Source: JAAYXU01 sp050942555
GTDB lineage: Bacteria; Bacillota; Clostridia; Christensenellales; UMGS416
Direction of reading: 5' to 3'
DNA: 29,200 nt
NCBI GenBank assembly: GCA_050942555.1
Contig: JBMNNN010000005.1
Coordinates: 1-29,200 of the forward strand
Shown: piece by piece, positions 15,123-21,733 of the stretch
Layout: every line of letters begins with the position of its first letter
Position numbering within the stretch: the first letter of the stretch is position 1
Translations under genes and position numbers: made by a program
Notes under the pieces: generated by a model
Seen by the model: the letters and a program-made list of their open reading frames with translations, nothing else
What the model was told of the DNA's origin: nothing
The model's database searches: none

Positions 15123-17754
15123 CTCGGCGCTTTGCGCCAAGCCGCAGCGCGCCCTTGAAACTTTCGCCGAACAGCAACATGAACGCCGACAGCCCCGCCA
15201 CGATGAGCCAGTGTACGCCGTCCATCGCGACCAGACCGAAAAGCGTCCGCAGCGGCGGGATGAGCGCCACCGATACCTGCAGCGCGGCTGATAGAAGAAA
15301 CGCGCCCGCCATCGCCCTGTTTTTGAACAGGCCCAGCGCAAAGATGCTGTTGCGCTCGCTCCGCGACGCGACCGAGTAGAATATCTGCGAAAGGCCCAGC
15401 GTTACGAACGCCATCGTGGTGCCCAGCGTCGCCCCGGCCATCGCCCGGCCGATCAGGAATGCCGCTAGCGCCAGCGCGCCCTCCAGCGAGCCGCTGATGG
15501 CGATATCCCGCCAGTCGCGTCCCATCAGGAACGGCTGGCGGGGATCGCGGGGCGGGTGGCGCATCACGTCGCCCTCGGCGGGCTCCATGCCCAGCGCCAG
15601 CGCCGGGAACGTGTCGGTGACCAGATTGATCCACAGTATATGGATGGGCATCAGCAGCCGCCAGCCCGCCAGCGTCGCCGCGAAGAGCGCGAATACCTCG
15701 CCGAAATTCGACGACAGCAGGAAGCGCACGGTTTTGCGGATGTTGGCGTATATCTTGCGGCCTTCCTCGACCGCCCGCACGATTGTTGCGAAATTGTCAT
15801 CTGTGAGCACCATGTCCGACGCCCCCTTGGACACGTCTGTGCCGGTGATGCCCATGCCGATGCCTATGTCGGCGGCCTTGAGCGCCGGCGCGTCGTTGAC
15901 GCCGTCGCCCGTCATCGCGACCAGATATCCCCGTCGCTGCCAGGCGTCCACGATGCGGACCTTGTGCTCGGGGGCGACCCGGGCGTACACGACGAAGCGC
16001 TCGATCCGCTCCGACAGCATCATATCGTTCATGCGGGACAGCTCCGTGCCGTTCACAGCCTCATACCCCTCGCGCAGTATACCCAGATCCCGGGCGATCG
16101 CCTCGGCGGTTATCTGGTGATCGCCTGTGATCATGACCGGCATGATGCCGGCCTGGCGGCAGTCCGCCACCGCCTGCCGCGCTTCGTCGCGGGGCGGATC
16201 GATTATCCCCGCAAGCCCCACCAGTACGAGCTCCGACTCGGTGCCCGGTATGTCGGCCGCGTCAAACGCAAACGCGTCCTTGTAGGCGAAGGCCAGCACG
16301 CGCAGCGCCTGCCGTGCCATCGCCGCATTGGCGGCCTGCGCCCGCTCCAGCGCCGCTTCGTCGAGGGGCGACTCGCCCTCCGCTCCCACTATGCGGGTGC
16401 AGCGGTGAAGCAGCACGTCGGGAGCGCCCTTGACATAGATGCGAAAGCCGCCCGGCACGGCGTGCGCGGTGGTCATGAGCTTGCGCTCCGAGTCGAAGGG
16501 TATCTCGCCGTCCCGGGTCCGGGCGCGCACGGCGTCGGCGGTCCACGCGCCCACCCTGAGCGCGTAGTCGATGAGCGCGGTCTCGGTCGGGTCTCCGACC
16601 GCCCTGCCCTCGGAGTTGAGCTGCGCGTCGTTGCACCGGACCATCGCCGCGCACAGCTCCCTAAATACCGGGGAATCTGCGGGCGGATCGCCCGACTCCC
16701 TGTGCGCGTCCTCCAGCCACAGCGCGCGCACCGTCATCCGGTTCACGGTCAGGGTACCCGTCTTGTCCGAGCAGATAATCTGCGTCCCCCCTAGCGTCTC
16801 TACCGCCGGGAGCTTGCGTATGATCGCGCCTCGTCCGGCCATGCGCTGCATACCCAGCGCGAGTACGATCGTCACGACCGCCACGAGCCCCTCGGGTATC
16901 GCCGCGACCGCCAGCGATACAGCCGTGAGGAACATCTCGAATGGCTCGCGCCCGGTCAGCAGACCCGCTGCGAATATTACCACCGCCACGATGAGAACGC
17001 CCGCCGACAGCACGCGGCTGATCTCGGCCAGCTTCCGCTGCAGCGGCGTGGTTTCGTCCTGCGGGGCCGCAAGGCCCGACGCGATCCGCCCGATCTGTGT
17101 GCGCATGCCGGTCTCGACGACCACGCCCATTCCCCGTCCGTACGTCACGCTGCTGCCGCTGAAGCACATGTTGACGCGGTCGCCCAGCGGGACATCGGGA
17201 TCGGCAAGCGCGTCGGTGCTCTTTTCGACCGGCACCGACTCGCCTGTCAGCGTGGACTCCTCGACCCGCAGCGACGCGCTCATAAGCAGCCGCAAATCGG
17301 CCGGTACGAAATCGCCCGCCTCGATATGCACGATGTCACCGGGCACGAGCCCGCCGGCCGGAATCCGCTCCGCAGCGCCGTCCCGCACAACGCGGGCCAT
17401 CGGCGCGGCCATTTTTCGTAGCGAATCCAGCGCCGCCTCGGCCCGGCTCTCCTGCAGCGTGCCCAGCAGCGCGTTAATGAGCACCACCGCCAGTATGATC
17501 GCGGTGTCGACCCATTCGCCCAGCATGCCCGATATCAGGGCCGCGGCCAGCAGTACCCAGATCATCACGTTGGCAAACTGCTCGAAAAAGAGGCGGATCG
17601 CCGATTTCCTGCGGGCTTCGTCGAGTTCATTGGGGCCATACCGCTCTTTGCGGCGGCTTGCTTCGTCTTTTGTCAGGCCTTCCGCCCGGCTGCCCAGCCG
17701 CCCGAGCGTCTCATCCTGCGTCAGCGTATGCCATCGGGTTTCGTTACTGTTCAT
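15109..17754 (-). CDS. Calcium-transporting P-type ATPase (P2A-like)
   Basis: An 881-residue cation pump. It has a cation-ATPase N-domain (1-70; HTLTQDETLGRLGS), an actuator with LTGES (about 169-173), phosphorylation loop CSDKTGTLTVNRM (Asp about 330), MTGDGVNDAPALKAADIG hinge, and a C-terminal transporter domain. Helix 4 has IPEGL (about 286-290) and helix 6 NLVTDTFPALALGMEP; these are the ion-site residues of SERCA-type calcium pumps, although the residue after PEGL is Val rather than the usual Pro. It would export Ca2+ (possibly Mn2+) from the cytoplasm. The ATG at 17754 follows GGGAGGAA by a few bases; the longer frame to 17925 overlaps the promoter at 17803-17831 and is rejected. Gene 3' ends overlap at 15109-15122. 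Confidence 0.93.
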   Translation of the reverse strand: MNSNETRWHTLTQDETLGRLGSRAEGLTKDEASRRKERYGPNELDEARRKSAIRLFFEQFANVMIWVLLAAALISGMLGEWVDTAIILAVVLINALLGTLQESRAEAALDSLRKMAAPMARVVRDGAAERIPAGGLVPGDIVHIEAGDFVPADLRLLMSASLRVEESTLTGESVPVEKSTDALADPDVPLGDRVNMCFSGSSVTYGRGMGVVVETGMRTQIGRIASGLAAPQDETTPLQRKLAEISRVLSAGVLIVAVVIFAAGLLTGREPFEMFLTAVSLAVAAIPEGLVAVVTIVLALGMQRMAGRGAIIRKLPAVETLGGTQIICSDKTGTLTVNRMTVRALWLEDAHRESGDPPADSPVFRELCAAMVRCNDAQLNSEGRAVGDPTETALIDYALRVGAWTADAVRARTRDGEIPFDSERKLMTTAHAVPGGFRIYVKGAPDVLLHRCTRIVGAEGESPLDEAALERAQAANAAMARQALRVLAFAYKDAFAFDAADIPGTESELVLVGLAGIIDPPRDEARQAVADCRQAGIMPVMITGDHQITAEAIARDLGILREGYEAVNGTELSRMNDMMLSERIERFVVYARVAPEHKVRIVDAWQRRGYLVAMTGDGVNDAPALKAADIGIGMGITGTDVSKGASDMVLTDDNFATIVRAVEEGRKIYANIRKTVRFLLSSNFGEVFALFAATLAGWRLLMPIHILWINLVTDTFPALALGMEPAEGDVMRHPPRDPRQPFLMGRDWRDIAISGSLEGALALAAFLIGRAMAGATLGTTMAFVTLGLSQIFYSVASRSERNSIFALGLFKNRAMAGAFLLSAALQVSVALIPPLRTLFGLVAMDGVHWLIVAGLSAFMLLFGESFKGALRLGAKRRVSPG

Positions 17755-17802
17755 CGTGTTCCTCCCGAATCCAGGGGAAATCCGGCGTTTGCCGACCGCT
17801 TC

Positions 17803-17831
17803 AGTATAGTATGAACGAAATGGCGCGTCAA
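17803..17831 (-). promoter_or_regulatory. Sigma-A promoter of the P-type ATPase gene
   Basis: On the minus strand TTGACG (17826-17831) and TATACT (17803-17808) are separated by 17 bases. The transcript would start near 17796, about 40 bases before the ATG at 17754. Confidence 0.8.
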
Positions 17832-17864
17832 CGGGGGGGACCGTGCGCGCGATACGATGGAAAA

Positions 17865-17904
17865 GGGGCGGGGAAGCGTGCTTTTCGCCCCGCCCGGTTT
17901 TTTT
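17865..17904 (+). terminator. Rho-independent terminator facing deoC, without an obvious upstream gene
   Basis: GGGCGGGG (17866-17873) pairs with CCCCGCCC (17888-17895), then GG and seven T (17898-17904). It terminates plus-strand transcription, but the only plus-strand gene upstream ends at 15122. On the minus strand the hairpin is followed by TTTT only. Confidence 0.75.
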
Positions 17905-17918
17905 AGGAGATTCGCGAA

Positions 17919-17947
17919 TTGACATACCCGGGCCGGAGCTGTATAAT
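17919..17947 (+). promoter_or_regulatory. Full-consensus sigma-A promoter of deoC
   Basis: TTGACA (17919-17924), 17-base spacer, TATAAT (17942-17947): a perfect match at both boxes. Transcription from about 17954 gives a 24-base leader. No DeoR- or CytR-like dyad is evident, so expression may be strong and constitutive. Confidence 0.92.
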
Positions 17948-17977
17948 CAATTCACTTTTCGGTACGGAGGGTGACAA

Positions 17978-18655
17978 GTGACTAGCCACGATATCGCCAG
18001 GATGATCGACCACTCGCTGCTCATGCCCGATATGACGGCTGAGGATGTGAAAAATGGGTGCGCGCTGGCGCGCCGGTTCCAGACCGCGTCGGTATGCGTC
18101 AGGCCCTGCGATGTGGCGCTCGCGGAGTCGATGCTCCGCGGGAGCGGCGTGGCGGTTGGTACGGTGATCGCGTTTCCCCATGGCTATAACCAGACCGAGA
18201 TCAAGGTGCTCGAAGCCCGGCGCGCGATGGACGACGGCGCGACCGAGCTGGATATGGTGCTCAATATCGGACGACTGCGCTCCGGGAACCACGACTATGT
18301 GTGCGAAGACATCGAGGCCGTGGTCCGGGCCGCCCACCAGAGCGGCGTGATCGTAAAGGTAATACTGGAGACCGGCTACCTTTCCGACGAGGAAAAGGTA
18401 ACCGCGTGCCGTCTTAGCGCACAGGCAGGCGCGGACTTCGTCAAGACGTCGACGGGATATGGGCCGGGCAGGTATACGCTCCATGATATCCGGCTCATGG
18501 CCGGGGCGGTCGAGGGACGCTGCCGGATCAAGGCCGCAGGAGGAATACGAACCCTGGCCGATGTGCTCGCGGCGCGTGAAGCGGGCTGTGACCGCGTGGG
18601 CGCGACGGCGATCGGGCCGATACTCGAGGAGGCGCAGCAGCGATTCGGGAAATAG
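17978..18655 (+). CDS. deoC: Deoxyribose-phosphate aldolase
   Basis: Cleaves 2-deoxyribose 5-phosphate to glyceraldehyde 3-phosphate and acetaldehyde, the last step of deoxynucleoside breakdown, in the cytoplasm. The 225-residue TIM barrel carries the Schiff-base lysine in DFVKTSTGYG (about K156) and the proton-relay pair Asp in ELDMVLNIG (about D92) and Lys in IKAAGGIRT (about K185). IDHSLL near residue 10 and IAFPHGY are further DERA hallmarks. The start is a GTG at 17978 with GGAGGGTGA about 4-8 bases upstream; no ATG is available nearby. The gene stands alone behind a full-consensus promoter and converges with a small membrane-protein gene 17 bases away. Confidence 0.95.
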   Translation: MTSHDIARMIDHSLLMPDMTAEDVKNGCALARRFQTASVCVRPCDVALAESMLRGSGVAVGTVIAFPHGYNQTEIKVLEARRAMDDGATELDMVLNIGRLRSGNHDYVCEDIEAVVRAAHQSGVIVKVILETGYLSDEEKVTACRLSAQAGADFVKTSTGYGPGRYTLHDIRLMAGAVEGRCRIKAAGGIRTLADVLAAREAGCDRVGATAIGPILEEAQQRFGK

Positions 18656-18672
18656 ACGATACCGGCGCGGCG

Positions 18673-18846
18673 TTACGATCCCTTTTTTCGATATCCGTCC
18701 AGCACCGCGCCGATGATGAGGCCGACCGCCGTACCGATTACCGCCCAGTAGATCGGTACCCGTATGATAAGGCATATGACCGCGGCCAGAGCGGTTCCAA
18801 ATATGAGTCCCAATGCGGTATACTGCGGTTTTCTTTCGTTTGCCAT
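18673..18846 (-). CDS. Small two-helix glycine-zipper-like membrane protein
   Basis: A 57-residue protein with a short charged N-terminus (MANERKPQY), two hydrophobic helices (about 10-32 and 35-52) joined by a tight turn, and a basic tail (YRKKGS). Repeated Gly-xxx-Gly/Ala spacing (GLIFGTALAA, GTAVGLIIGAVLDG) suggests glycine-zipper packing. The ATG at 18846 follows AAAGGT by 6 bases; an ATG five codons earlier abuts a T-run and has no ribosome site. A promoter and a hairpin with a T-run lie just upstream. Function unknown; such proteins often stabilise membrane complexes or respond to envelope stress, but nothing here shows that. Confidence 0.7.
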   Translation of the reverse strand: MANERKPQYTALGLIFGTALAAVICLIIRVPIYWAVIGTAVGLIIGAVLDGYRKKGS

Positions 18847-18861
18847 GGTTGTACCTTTCAT

Positions 18862-18885
18862 AAAAAAAGACTGGCGCCAAGCGCC
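18862..18885 (-). terminator. Terminator-like hairpin in the leader of the small membrane-protein gene
   Basis: On the minus strand GGCGC-TTG-GCGCC (18873-18885) is followed by AGTC and seven T. It lies between the promoter and the ribosome site of the gene ending at 18846. The stem is only 5 bp, all G-C. Confidence 0.4.
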
Positions 18886-18890
18886 CCTCT

Positions 18891-18920
18891 ACTCTACCAT
18901 AAACGCAGTGCGCTAGTCAA
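18891..18920 (-). promoter_or_regulatory. Sigma-A promoter of the small membrane-protein gene
   Basis: On the minus strand TTGACT (18915-18920) and TAGAGT (18891-18896) with an 18-base spacer. The start of transcription would fall near 18884, immediately at the hairpin. Confidence 0.5.
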
Positions 18921-19023
18921 GAACAGGGAAGTACGCGCAATACATATGCATTTCCTTCGGCGCTTACTGACTGGTATTTATGAGGAGCAAATTCTGTTCC
19001 CATCTGAGCCCCCGCCCCCGGTC

Positions 19024-19052
19024 TTTTCACGCGCCGGGTATTCCTGTATACT
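19024..19052 (+). promoter_or_regulatory. Putative promoter of the nuclease/SNF2 operon
   Basis: TATACT at 19047-19052 with TTTTCA 17 bases upstream (19024-19029). The predicted transcript start (about 19059) coincides with the first ATG, which would make the message leaderless. Confidence 0.45.
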
Positions 19053-19058
19053 GGTAGC

Positions 19059-19442
19059 ATGAACGTCAACAGTATGAACGCGGAAATCGGCCGGGTACTG
19101 ACCGCGCTGCGGCCGCTGCGGCTGATGCCCGCAGACAGCGAAAGGGGACTGCAGGACCGCATCGTCGCGGCGCTTATCGCCTCGGGCATCGCATTCGAGC
19201 GGGAAGCTCCGCTGGGGCGCGGCCGGATCGATTTCCTGACCGCGTCGGGCGTGGGAATCGAGGTCAAGCGGGACAGGCCGGACCGCGGCGCGCTCCTTGG
19301 GCAGCTCGCGCGCTACGCGCAGAGCCCGCGGGTGGGAGCGCTGGTGCTGGTGGCCGAGCGCGCGGTAGAGCTGCCCGCCGTCGTTGGCGGCAAGCCCTGC
19401 GCGGCGCTGTGCCTCAACGGCAACTGGGGGGTAGCGCTGTGA
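19059..19442 (+). CDS. PD-(D/E)XK-like nuclease domain protein, coupled to SNF2 helicase
   Basis: A 127-residue protein with the core of a PD-(D/E)XK nuclease. SERGLQDRIVAALIASGIAFEREAPLG is a helix and strand, GRIDFL gives the acidic residue (about D59), GVGIEVKRD the E-x-K strand (about E69, K71), and LLGQLARYAQSPRVGALVLVAE the following helix and strand. It resembles small stand-alone nucleases such as VRR-NUC proteins but I cannot assign a named family. The ATG at 19059 lacks a convincing ribosome site, as does the next ATG at 19074. Its TGA overlaps the GTG of the SNF2 gene (GTGA), so the two are translated together. VRR-NUC genes next to SNF2 genes are common in phages of Bacillota, which suggests a mobile origin. 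Confidence 0.62.
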   Translation: MNVNSMNAEIGRVLTALRPLRLMPADSERGLQDRIVAALIASGIAFEREAPLGRGRIDFLTASGVGIEVKRDRPDRGALLGQLARYAQSPRVGALVLVAERAVELPAVVGGKPCAALCLNGNWGVAL

Positions 19443-21250
19443 GGGAGCCCGATACGCCCGCCGCCGGGGCCGGGGACGGCGGCCTGCCCGTCTATCTGAG
19501 GGACTGGGAGCCTGTGGGCCCGCCCCGCGGCACCCTCTCGTATAACCGCCGACGGAGGATGTGGCAGATCGCGGCCGACGACCCGCATGTCGCCCAGCTG
19601 TGCAAGCGCCTGTTCCCCGGCGCCGACCGCGAGCGCCGGGGATACTGCTATTTCCCCGACCATCCGCGCTTTGTGGCCGACTGCCGGTGGCTGATGATGC
19701 GCTTCCCGCTTGTCGTGGCCGCTCCCGACCGGGCCAGGTGGCAGACCGCGGTAACCGGCGCGCGGCGGGCGGTGATGGAGCGGCAGCGGCTTCTTGCAGG
19801 CCCGCGGGAAGCCGAGCCCCTGCCCGGCTTTTTCGAGGGGGAGCTCATGCGCTTCCAGCGGGAGGGGCTTTACTACCTTTTGCATGTTTCTCGCGGGCTG
19901 CTGGCCGACGAGATGGGCCTTGGAAAGACGGTGCAGACCCTGGCGGCGCTGTCCCGCCTCGGGCGCTATCCGGTGCTGATACTGACGCCGCCCCATCTGG
20001 TCATCAACTGGCAGCGAGAGATCGCGCGCTTCCTCCGGGTTGCCGACGCCGATGGATTTCCGGTAGCGCCCCAGGTGCATGTATTCCGCGGGCTGACTCC
20101 CTACGATCCGCCCGAGGCGCATGTCTATCTCATCCATTACCTGCTTCTGCGGGGCTGGAAACGGACGCTGCCCGAAATGGGATTTCATACCGTCATATTT
20201 GACGAGGTGCAGGAGCTGCGGCATACGGGCACCGAGAAGTACAGCGCGGCGAGCCTTATAAGCTCGAGCGCCGAAAGGGTCTACGGGCTGTCGGGGACTC
20301 CGATATACAACTACGGCGGCGAAATATGGAACGTGATGAACGTGATAGACTACCACTGCCTGGGCGACTGGGAGGGCTTCACCCGGGAATGGTGCGCCGG
20401 ATACGGCCGCCCGCTGCTCGCCGACCCTGAAGCGCTGGGACGGCATCTTCGCAGCGAGGGGCTGATGCTACGCCGTACCAAGGCCGACGTACTGCCCGAG
20501 CTTCCGCCCAAGCGGCGGGTGGTGCAGGAGATCGATTCGGACGAGGACATATACGAGCAGGGCATGCAGCCGGTCTGGGACAAGATACGCAGCCTGATGG
20601 CCCTTACGGGCGGCGAGAGCGCGGCTGCGCTGCTGCGCGAGAGGATCGCCCAGGACGAGCGGCAGGCAACGGGCCTGTCAAAAGCGCCAGCGGTATGCGC
20701 GTTCGTGCACGGGCTGCTGGAGGGCGGCGAGCGGGTGCTGCTCTTCGCGCACCACCACAGCGTGTTTGATGTCTATCGTCGGGAGCTGGCCCGCTACCGT
20801 CCCGCGTTCCTGACGGGGCTCGAGGATATGCGGCGCAAGGATCAGGCGATCGCGGCCTTCATGGAGGGCCGGACCAACCTGTGCTGCGTCAGCCTCCGGG
20901 CCGCCGCGGGCCTCAACCTGCAGAGGGCCACCTGCGTCGTGTTCGGCGAGCTGGACTGGTCTCCGGCCGTGCACAGCCAGGCGGAGGACCGCGCCCACCG
21001 CATCGGCCAGCACGACTCGATACTATGCTATTATCTGGTCTGTTCCCGCGGCTCCGACCAGGACATGCAGGACGCGCTGGGGCTCAAGGTCAGCCAGTTC
21101 CGCGCGCTGATGGGCGAACCTGGCCCCGGCGAGGAGCAGCGGGACGACGCGCTGCGCGCGGCGGGCCGCCATATCGACCGGGTGATCGAGCGGCTCATGC
21201 GGCGCATCGGCGCGCCCGGAGAGGCGGGGGAAGGGATGCTGTTGCCCTGA
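19439..21250 (+). CDS. SNF2-family DNA helicase/translocase
   Basis: A 603-residue superfamily 2 ATPase expected to translocate on duplex DNA. Motif I is ADEMGLGKTVQT (about 156-167), motif II DEVQ (about 255-258, in place of DEAH), motif III SGTPIYN (about 285-291), then LRRTKAD (about 344), motif V SLRAAAGLNLQ and motif VI AEDRAHRIGQ (about 515-524). The first 120 residues (WQIAADDPHVAQLCKRLF) form an accessory domain like those in SMARCAL1-type or phage SNF2 proteins; no SWIM zinc finger is seen. The GTG at 19439 follows a GGGGGG stretch by 7 bases and overlaps the nuclease stop; an upstream ATG at 19409 is inside the nuclease gene and has no ribosome site. The nuclease partner suggests DNA repair, recombination or defence. 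Confidence 0.9.
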   Translation: MREPDTPAAGAGDGGLPVYLRDWEPVGPPRGTLSYNRRRRMWQIAADDPHVAQLCKRLFPGADRERRGYCYFPDHPRFVADCRWLMMRFPLVVAAPDRARWQTAVTGARRAVMERQRLLAGPREAEPLPGFFEGELMRFQREGLYYLLHVSRGLLADEMGLGKTVQTLAALSRLGRYPVLILTPPHLVINWQREIARFLRVADADGFPVAPQVHVFRGLTPYDPPEAHVYLIHYLLLRGWKRTLPEMGFHTVIFDEVQELRHTGTEKYSAASLISSSAERVYGLSGTPIYNYGGEIWNVMNVIDYHCLGDWEGFTREWCAGYGRPLLADPEALGRHLRSEGLMLRRTKADVLPELPPKRRVVQEIDSDEDIYEQGMQPVWDKIRSLMALTGGESAAALLRERIAQDERQATGLSKAPAVCAFVHGLLEGGERVLLFAHHHSVFDVYRRELARYRPAFLTGLEDMRRKDQAIAAFMEGRTNLCCVSLRAAAGLNLQRATCVVFGELDWSPAVHSQAEDRAHRIGQHDSILCYYLVCSRGSDQDMQDALGLKVSQFRALMGEPGPGEEQRDDALRAAGRHIDRVIERLMRRIGAPGEAGEGMLLP

Positions 21251-21263
21251 AGCAGACGCCGTG

Positions 21264-21638
21264 CTATTTAACCAATGAAAAGATATACGCTCGCCGTACC
21301 CACTCGATGAGCTGCCCGTCCACCTCGCGCTCGCTTTGTACGACCACGTGGTGCGTCCAGCGGTTGGGATAGGGCTCGGTCGCCTCCACTATCCTCGGAT
21401 CGTCGACACGGTAACTGAGACCAAAGGAAACGATGATATAGATTTCCGGACGGCCTTTTATCCTGCGGATGGGAAGCGACACGGCGGCAAAGATATATTT
21501 ATTCGAAAAGGAAATCTGAGTCTTGCGCACCCGGATCGTGAAATCGTCAAATTCAGAGCGAAGCCTGGCGACAAACGCCTGATAGAGCGGCAGCGCCTGC
21601 GGCATCCTGTTAAAAAACAGCAGCGTTTCGGTGTCCAA
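21264..21638 (-). CDS. DUF5655-like protein
   Basis: A 124-residue soluble protein. The segments FFNRMPQALPLYQAF, VRKTQISFSNKYIFAAVSLP, YIIVSFGLSYRVDDPRI, PNRWTHHVVV and WVRRAYIFSL match what I recall of the DUF5655 family, whose function is unknown. The conserved KTQISFSN and RWTHH segments may form a ligand pocket. The start is a TTG at 21638 with AAGGAGG 10 bases upstream, slightly long; no other in-frame start is nearby. It lies 95 bases downstream of pckA on the same strand, separated by a strong perfect hairpin, so co-transcription is uncertain. Its 3' end is 13 bases from the converging SNF2 gene. Confidence 0.7.
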   Translation of the reverse strand: MDTETLLFFNRMPQALPLYQAFVARLRSEFDDFTIRVRKTQISFSNKYIFAAVSLPIRRIKGRPEIYIIVSFGLSYRVDDPRIVEATEPYPNRWTHHVVVQSEREVDGQLIEWVRRAYIFSLVK

Positions 21639-21681
21639 GGGTTCGCATCCTCCTTCGATTGCGTACAGCCGTTAAAGCCAA

Positions 21682-21715
21682 GTACCCCCAATCGCCGCCT
21701 GGCGATTGGGGGTAC
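21682..21715. repeat. Perfect 15-bp inverted repeat between pckA and the DUF5655-like gene
   Basis: GTACCCCCAATCGCC (21682-21696), loop GCCT, then its exact complement (21701-21715). No U-run follows on the minus strand (TTGGCTTTAACGG), so it is either a weak terminator, an RNA-stabilising 3' structure of pckA, or a short palindromic repeat element. A smaller dyad, GCAT-CA-ATGC, adjoins it at 21716-21725. Confidence 0.8.
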
Positions 21716-21733
21716 GCATCAATGCGGGTCAAA

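Noticed and set aside
17755..17925. Longer N-terminus for the P-type ATPase
   Set aside because: It would translate across the TTGACG/TATACT promoter; the ATG at 17754 has a good ribosome site and the family N-terminus.
19313..20446. Long minus-strand frame opposite the SNF2 gene
   Set aside because: Product is Pro/Arg/His-rich with no domain, a shadow frame of GC-rich coding DNA.
21638..21660. GGTTCGCATCC as a possible tRNA T-loop
   Set aside because: No acceptor, D or anticodon stems can be paired around it; it is the start region of the DUF5655-like gene.
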